Shown here: positions 59,917 to 64,000 of the stretch, piece after piece | Layout of the letters: each line of letters begins with the position of its first letter | Position numbering within the stretch: the stretch's first letter is position 1 | Origin: Lacrimispora sinapis | GTDB taxonomy: Bacteria; Bacillota; Clostridia; Lachnospirales; Lachnospiraceae | Assembly (NCBI RefSeq): GCF_043633585.1 | Contig: NZ_CP141832.1 | Coordinates: 62,001 to 126,000 of the forward strand | Direction: 5' to 3' | DNA: 64,000 nt | Notes under the pieces: generated by a model | Database searches by the model: none | Seen by the model: only the letters and a program-made list of their open reading frames with translations | Told to the model about the DNA's origin: nothing | Position numbers and translations under genes: made by a program

Positions 59917-60747
59917 ATGTACTGTGTCATTCAGGAAATTGAAACCAGGAGGCTGCAAAAGAATGGGCATCCGAAACGGATTGAAACTTACTTTACTAAA
60001 AGTAATATCATACCCAGTTACTACGGTTATTGCTACAGTACAGAACGGTTTGAAAGGCCAATTAAAAAGGCTTATCGGATCAGCATTCATGAAAGCTATA
60101 GGGAAGACGGGAAGATAAAGAAAAAGCAGTTTGTAATATGTACTGTGAATTATTATGATTTGGCTGATGATATCTTTACTCTTTATGATTGGGGAGATAA
60201 GAAGATGTGCATTGCAGCAGATGCCTTGCACTGTTCTGTGGAATCTTTATATAACCTGATTGAAAAGAAGCTAAATCCTCTTATAGAACGTATTCAAGCT
60301 GAATTTGCTCAAACGGAAGAGTTTACGGTTCATAAAGAGCATGAGCGCATAACGACTCTATACGCTTTCAATAAGGCTGAATTTAATGAAAGGTATGGAA
60401 CTGTAGGCTCTAAGGCTTATGACCAGTGCTATGACGTTTTTGGAGTGTTACAGGACCCAAAGAGGCTTAAGGAGATAGAGGAGGAATACTTAGATAGAAT
60501 AAACTACGAACAACGAAGCAGGGAACAGAGCCGGAGTTATTATGAAAATTCTTACAGTAACTACAATAGGAATAGTTCCAGCAGCTTTGGTTCTGCCGGT
60601 GATCAACGAAATGAGGAGAGCAAAGCCACTCTTAAGCAGTTTTACCGGACGCTTTCCAAAGTATATCACCCAGACAGTAATCCCGGGAAAGATACATCAG
60701 AGGAAATGAAGATTCTTAATCTGCTTAAAACGGAGTGGGGGCTGTAG
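59917..60747 (+). CDS. Phage protein with C-terminal J-domain-like region
   Basis: The first 130 residues are unrecognised (rich in Tyr and Lys). A Ser/Asn/Tyr-rich linker (about 200-228) leads to a J-domain-like tail: LKQFYRTLSKVYHPDSNPG keeps the HPD tripeptide that stimulates Hsp70 (DnaK). A phage-encoded J protein could recruit host DnaK for replication or assembly. The start at ATG 59917 has GAAGGAAAG upstream. Confidence 0.6.
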   Translation: MYCVIQEIETRRLQKNGHPKRIETYFTKSNIIPSYYGYCYSTERFERPIKKAYRISIHESYREDGKIKKKQFVICTVNYYDLADDIFTLYDWGDKKMCIAADALHCSVESLYNLIEKKLNPLIERIQAEFAQTEEFTVHKEHERITTLYAFNKAEFNERYGTVGSKAYDQCYDVFGVLQDPKRLKEIEEEYLDRINYEQRSREQSRSYYENSYSNYNRNSSSSFGSAGDQRNEESKATLKQFYRTLSKVYHPDSNPGKDTSEEMKILNLLKTEWGL

Positions 60748-60809
60748 TAGTTTGCCGCAGTATCAAAATCAAAGGCGCAGGCCTTGAGAATAAAAGAAGA
60801 AAGGAACTT

Positions 60810-60902
60810 ATGAACATGATAGCAATAGGTATTTTATTATTTGTGATTGTATGTGAGTTGGCAGCAATTTACGGAAAGATGGAGGAAAAGAAGCATGAAT
60901 AA
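60810..60902 (+). CDS. 30-residue phage membrane peptide
   Basis: The peptide MNMIAIGILLFVIVCELAAI continues with a short charged end (YGKMEEKKHE). AAAGGAA precedes the start, and its end overlaps the next ORF (ATGAATAA). It is a single-pass membrane peptide of unknown role. Confidence 0.5.
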   Translation: MNMIAIGILLFVIVCELAAIYGKMEEKKHE

Positions 60903-61140
60903 AAATAACATGCAAAATCAAAGAGCTTTGATTTCAGGGTGCCTGGGTAGACTGAAAGAAGCACTAGGAGACTTTGAGCCTGTCATTAAGCAGGCGGAGG
61001 AAGGGCTTCCCATTGTTCTTAATGCAGCATCACAATCTATGCAAAGGGAAGCTGAATACATGAGGAAATATAAACAGAAGTACGATAAAGAAATGAAAAA
61101 ATATGAAGAAATAATGATGGAGGAAAATATCAATGAGTAA
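60895..61140 (+). CDS. Small phage coiled-coil protein
   Basis: The 81-residue product starts MNKNNMQNQR at ATG 60895, after GGAGGA. It has helical sequence and a charged end (YKQKYDKEMKKYEEIMMEE). It overlaps the following gene by eight bases. Function unknown. Confidence 0.5.
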   Translation: MNKNNMQNQRALISGCLGRLKEALGDFEPVIKQAEEGLPIVLNAASQSMQREAEYMRKYKQKYDKEMKKYEEIMMEENINE

Positions 61141-61609
61141 TAAAATGCAAAGCATTAATTTTTCGGACGGTTATAAATCTTTCTGTATTAACGATGATCC
61201 AGATCGGGTAATAAGGTTTAACCCTACGGATATTGATATCGTAAAGCGATTTAATCAGGCAATGAAAGAATTGAGAGAAGAAAAGGATGGACTGGAGGAC
61301 GTAAATATCAATCCAGATGGCACGATTGCCGTTGACGATGATACCACACTGGAAAAGACTTCGGAAGTGCTGGAAAAATTCAATCAGGTGATTCGTGAAA
61401 AGCTGAATTTCATCTTTAAATCTGATGTATATGACACCATATTTGACGGTCAGTCCCCCATGGCTATTGTGGGAAAGGAAAGGCAGCTGTTGTTTGAGGC
61501 TTTTATGGACGCAGCATTTCATGTGATTAATGAAGAGGTTGAGAAAGCCACAAAGGAAAGGGTTAATAAGTATGTGTCTAAATATAAAAAGGAAACAGTT
61601 CGGGGGTAA
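61133..61609 (+). CDS. Probable phage tail assembly chaperone
   Basis: The 158-residue acidic protein, preceded by GGAGG, lies directly before the tape measure gene (with one tiny ORF between), the standard place of the tail assembly chaperone. SINFSDGYKSFCINDDPDR and the helical C-terminus fit small tail proteins of siphophages. No frameshift extension is obvious. The assignment rests mostly on position. Confidence 0.55.
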   Translation: MSNKMQSINFSDGYKSFCINDDPDRVIRFNPTDIDIVKRFNQAMKELREEKDGLEDVNINPDGTIAVDDDTTLEKTSEVLEKFNQVIREKLNFIFKSDVYDTIFDGQSPMAIVGKERQLLFEAFMDAAFHVINEEVEKATKERVNKYVSKYKKETVRG

Positions 61610-61615
61610 TCATAC

Positions 61616-61762
61616 ATGAATGAAGAAATGCAAAGAGTGATAGAAGAGATACATAGCCGGGGGAATACGGCAGAGATCAAACAGCGCAAAGACGATGTTA
61701 TTGTTTTGGAGGTAGTTAAAAAAATTGCATATAAGTGTGACAGGCAAAAGGGTGCTTGTTAA
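61616..61762 (+). CDS. 48-residue phage protein between chaperone and tape measure
   Basis: The frame starts MNEEMQRVIEEIHSRGNTAE and is in the same frame as the upstream gene, separated only by its TAA and two codons. Readthrough would fuse them, as tail chaperone genes often have an extended form. Otherwise it is a small independent protein. Confidence 0.5.
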   Translation: MNEEMQRVIEEIHSRGNTAEIKQRKDDVIVLEVVKKIAYKCDRQKGAC

Positions 61763-61774
61763 AGGCTAAATGGT

Positions 61775-61812
61775 GCCGATGGTTTTCAGAAATGGAAGCC
61801 GTCGGCCTTTTT
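61775..61812 (+). terminator. Terminator-like hairpin before the tape measure gene
   Basis: GCCGATGG (61775-61782) pairs with CCGTCGGC (61799-61806), followed by CTTTTT. Its place inside the tail operon suggests partial termination, or antitermination by the phage. Confidence 0.6.
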
Positions 61813-61829
61813 ATTTGAGGTGGTGAAAC

Positions 61830-64000
61830 ATGGAGCAATACGATGGCTCGGTACGTATTGATACAAAAATCAATACAGATGGTGCAGAAAAAGGAACCAG
61901 GAATTTAAAATCAGAATTTGAAAAGATCGTATCCAGTGCGCAAAAAGCAGGTGACAGAGTGAATGATAGCTTTTCAAAATCTATGAAACAGGTTGGATCG
62001 TCTACACAAAATGTTAGTTCCGGTTATGATCCGAAGGCGATGGAGATGGTTTTTGGTCAATCGGCGGCTCAAATCGGAAACTATGCGCAGGCGGTTGAAG
62101 TGTATGGGCAGATGGCCGGAATGGCAATGAATAAAATAGACGTGGATAGCCAGCAGGCGGCTTCCTCTTTAAAAAACGTATCAAATGCGGGGCAGCAGAC
62201 CGGAGGAGCTTTGAAAGAGGTTTCCAGCGGGGGGAAAACCGCTTCTGAAGCATTAAAGCAAACGGCTACCGCCGGTCAGACCTCAATGGTAAGCCTGAAA
62301 GATTCTGTTTTATGGGGAATGAGCACAGTAAAAAACACATTAACATCTACGATTGCGAATATTCCAACTATCATTCGATCAGGATTCAGTAAGGTTCCAG
62401 TTATTGCAGGATCTGCATTGAAAGGTATGGCAGCAGCAGGGAAGACAGCTTTTAATTCTCTGGGTAAATTTTCAATTAAGGCAGCAGGACAGATGATTAA
62501 CTTTGCCAAAAGTGTGATGAAATCAGTTGGGAAAATTGCAAAATCTTTTTTAAGCCTAAGAAAGAATACGCAGAAAACGGGAAAAAGTCTTAACTTGCTG
62601 GGAATGCTTTTTCATACTCTTGTGTTCAGTGTGTTTTATAAGGCTATAAACGGTATTACGTCTGCAGTAAAAGAAGGAATTGAGAATCTTGCCCGATATT
62701 CCGATGAAACAAATCAGACAATTTCCACACTGAAATCATCATTAACAACGCTAAAGAACAGCTTTGCAGTAGCTTTCGCACCGATCATAGAATTTGTAAC
62801 GCCCGCATTGACAAAGCTAATATCCAAAATGGTGGAGTTAAATAACTGGATTTCGCAAACGCTGGCAGCTCTGGCCGGGAAAGATACTTTTGTAAAAGCG
62901 GTGCAGGTACAAGAAGACTATGCAGCAAGTCTTGATGCAACAAAGAAAGCCACAAAGGAAGCGGCAAAGGAATCAAAAAAGGCTACATTTGCATTTGACA
63001 CCTTGATACAGGCACAGGGTAAGAAGAAGGACGAAGAAGAATACAAAGGTCCGACCCCGGATCAGATGTTTGAAACGGAAAAAATAGCAGATAATGTACA
63101 AAAATCCGCAGATAAAATAAAGGAATTGCTTAATAGTCTGGATTTTGCAGGAATAGGAGAATTGTTAGGACAGAAGATCAATGCAGCCATTGCTCAGATT
63201 AGTTCTTACATTGACTGGAATAATGTAGGGGATAGAATCACTCAGATTGTATCAAGGTTTGTGAGCTTATTCAACTCCTTGGTATCAACCATTAATTGGG
63301 ATTCCCTGGGAAGAATGGTGGGGAAGGGTATTAATACAATCGTAAATACTCTGTACCTTCTGTTAAATGGGATTGATTGGAGAAAGTTAGGGGAATCTCT
63401 CGCAAAAGGTCTAAATGGGCTTATTTATGAAGTTGATTGGGAAAAGTTCGGTGCCACTATCGGAAGTCTTATCCAGGCAAACATCGACCTATTATATGGT
63501 TTCGTGACTACTGCAGACTGGCCAGCTATAGGGAAAGCCATGGGAGATAGTGTCATGGGCCTGATAAACAGGATTGATTGGGCCAGGTTTGGGGAAACCA
63601 TGGGAAAGACACTGTCAGGCATTATAAGCAGTGTACATAATTTCATCAACACAATAGACTGGACCGAGTTGGGAAAGAAAATCTCCACAAGCCTTAATAA
63701 TTTCTTTTCGAATGTTGATTGGGCCGATTTGGGTCAGACTTTGAGTGACTTTGCATTAGGTATTTTGGATACACTGCGTACTGTCTTAAAAGAAACTGAC
63801 TGGGAGGCGATAGGCGAGGACATAGGCGAATTCCTCGTTAATGTTGATTGGTGGGGCATATTCACCAGTGTTGTCGATGTAGTTGCTAGGATAGCTTTAG
63901 CAGTAGTAAAAGCCGCGTGGGGATTGTTAAAAGTGGTTGGAAAGGCCTTATGGGACGGTATTGCAGAAGGAGTCGCAGATTTCTCAGAAAATCCCGGAGA
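61830..64000 (+). CDS. Phage tail tape measure protein, N-terminal part (runs off the right edge)
   Basis: The frame is open from ATG 61830 (after GAGGTGGTG) to the window end, more than 720 residues. The N-terminus DGSVRIDTKINTDGAEKGTR is typical of clostridial tape measure proteins. A long Ala/Ser/Lys-rich helical region with hydrophobic stretches follows (LGMLFHTLVFSVFYKAING at about 257-275). A repeat region with ten (I/V/T)(D/N)W-x3-G-type units starts near residue 460. The protein sets tail length and may help DNA passage. No break is visible. Confidence 0.85.
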   Translation, partial: MEQYDGSVRIDTKINTDGAEKGTRNLKSEFEKIVSSAQKAGDRVNDSFSKSMKQVGSSTQNVSSGYDPKAMEMVFGQSAAQIGNYAQAVEVYGQMAGMAMNKIDVDSQQAASSLKNVSNAGQQTGGALKEVSSGGKTASEALKQTATAGQTSMVSLKDSVLWGMSTVKNTLTSTIANIPTIIRSGFSKVPVIAGSALKGMAAAGKTAFNSLGKFSIKAAGQMINFAKSVMKSVGKIAKSFLSLRKNTQKTGKSLNLLGMLFHTLVFSVFYKAINGITSAVKEGIENLARYSDETNQTISTLKSSLTTLKNSFAVAFAPIIEFVTPALTKLISKMVELNNWISQTLAALAGKDTFVKAVQVQEDYAASLDATKKATKEAAKESKKATFAFDTLIQAQGKKKDEEEYKGPTPDQMFETEKIADNVQKSADKIKELLNSLDFAGIGELLGQKINAAIAQISSYIDWNNVGDRITQIVSRFVSLFNSLVSTINWDSLGRMVGKGINTIVNTLYLLLNGIDWRKLGESLAKGLNGLIYEVDWEKFGATIGSLIQANIDLLYGFVTTADWPAIGKAMGDSVMGLINRIDWARFGETMGKTLSGIISSVHNFINTIDWTELGKKISTSLNNFFSNVDWADLGQTLSDFALGILDTLRTVLKETDWEAIGEDIGEFLVNVDWWGIFTSVVDVVARIALAVVKAAWGLLKVVGKALWDGIAEGVADFSENPG
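63210..63860 (+). repeat. DW-G repeats of the tape measure protein with alternating 27- and 20-residue spacing
   Basis: Codons for the D/N-W motif begin at 63210, 63291, 63372, 63432, 63513, 63573, 63654, 63714, 63795 and 63843. Spacings are 81, 81, 60, 81, 60, 81, 60, 81 and 48 bases. Tape measure tandem repeats reflect the helical stacking of the tail tube; here a regular alternation is visible. Confidence 0.85.

Overview
The window looks like a chromosome segment of an anaerobic, Gram-positive clostridium, probably of the family Lachnospiraceae. The support is moderate GC with AT-rich accessory stretches, strong AGGAGG-type ribosome sites, sortase-anchored pili, a flavodiiron/Ric stress locus, an aconitase-X-linked histidine-catabolic cluster and a clostridial-type prophage. 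No rRNA, tRNA or CRISPR array was recognised. The species assignment is inference.

Layout. 1-424: start of a chemoreceptor gene (minus strand). 813-10444: a surface pilus locus. A SARP-type regulator with a degenerate GGDEF tail sits behind a near-consensus promoter and precedes a large adhesin, a SipA-like non-catalytic signal peptidase, an FctA-like pilin, two class B sortases and an LPKTG protein. 10537-23873: an exopolysaccharide locus containing a block in the order of Bacillus subtilis ydaKLMN (degenerate GGDEF receptor, DUF2334 protein, GT2 synthase, BcsB-like protein), with extra membrane glycosyltransferases, a thioredoxin/GH8-like fusion and WecB. Both the pilus regulator and the YdaK-like protein have lost the GGDEF active site but keep an RxxD motif at inhibitory-site spacing, so c-di-GMP could control both structures.

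24180-38030: a 2-hydroxyacid dehydrogenase, an SsuABC-like transporter, an RpiR regulator and a histidine-type catabolic set (M20 hydrolase, HutF-like deiminase, two-subunit aconitase X, HutU, HutI, HutD, YitT-like protein). No histidine ammonia-lyase is present, which suggests that urocanate is imported or made by another dehydratase. 38106-40778: flavodiiron protein, Ric and a Crp/Fnr regulator (nitrosative/oxidative stress), with a perfect palindrome centred about -41.5 from a predicted start site. 40823-43841: a corA remnant and a complete IS66 element with an 8-bp target duplication. 43943-48568: an AAC(3)-type acetyltransferase, an Old Yellow Enzyme-type reductase and a divergent PucR-type regulator.

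48829-56180 is an AT-rich accessory island: a holin-like type I toxin whose ribosome site lies in a hairpin, two related IS3 copies around a candidate secreted toxin and DUF4279 immunity pair, a zeta-toxin gene broken by an amber codon, and a compact unexplained operon (37-residue membrane peptide, STAS/GHKL ATPase, DUF4325 protein, two-TM protein). The last is the best candidate here for an undescribed system. 56370-64000 is a prophage whose replication genes run directly into tail genes with no packaging or capsid genes between; the tape measure gene leaves the window.
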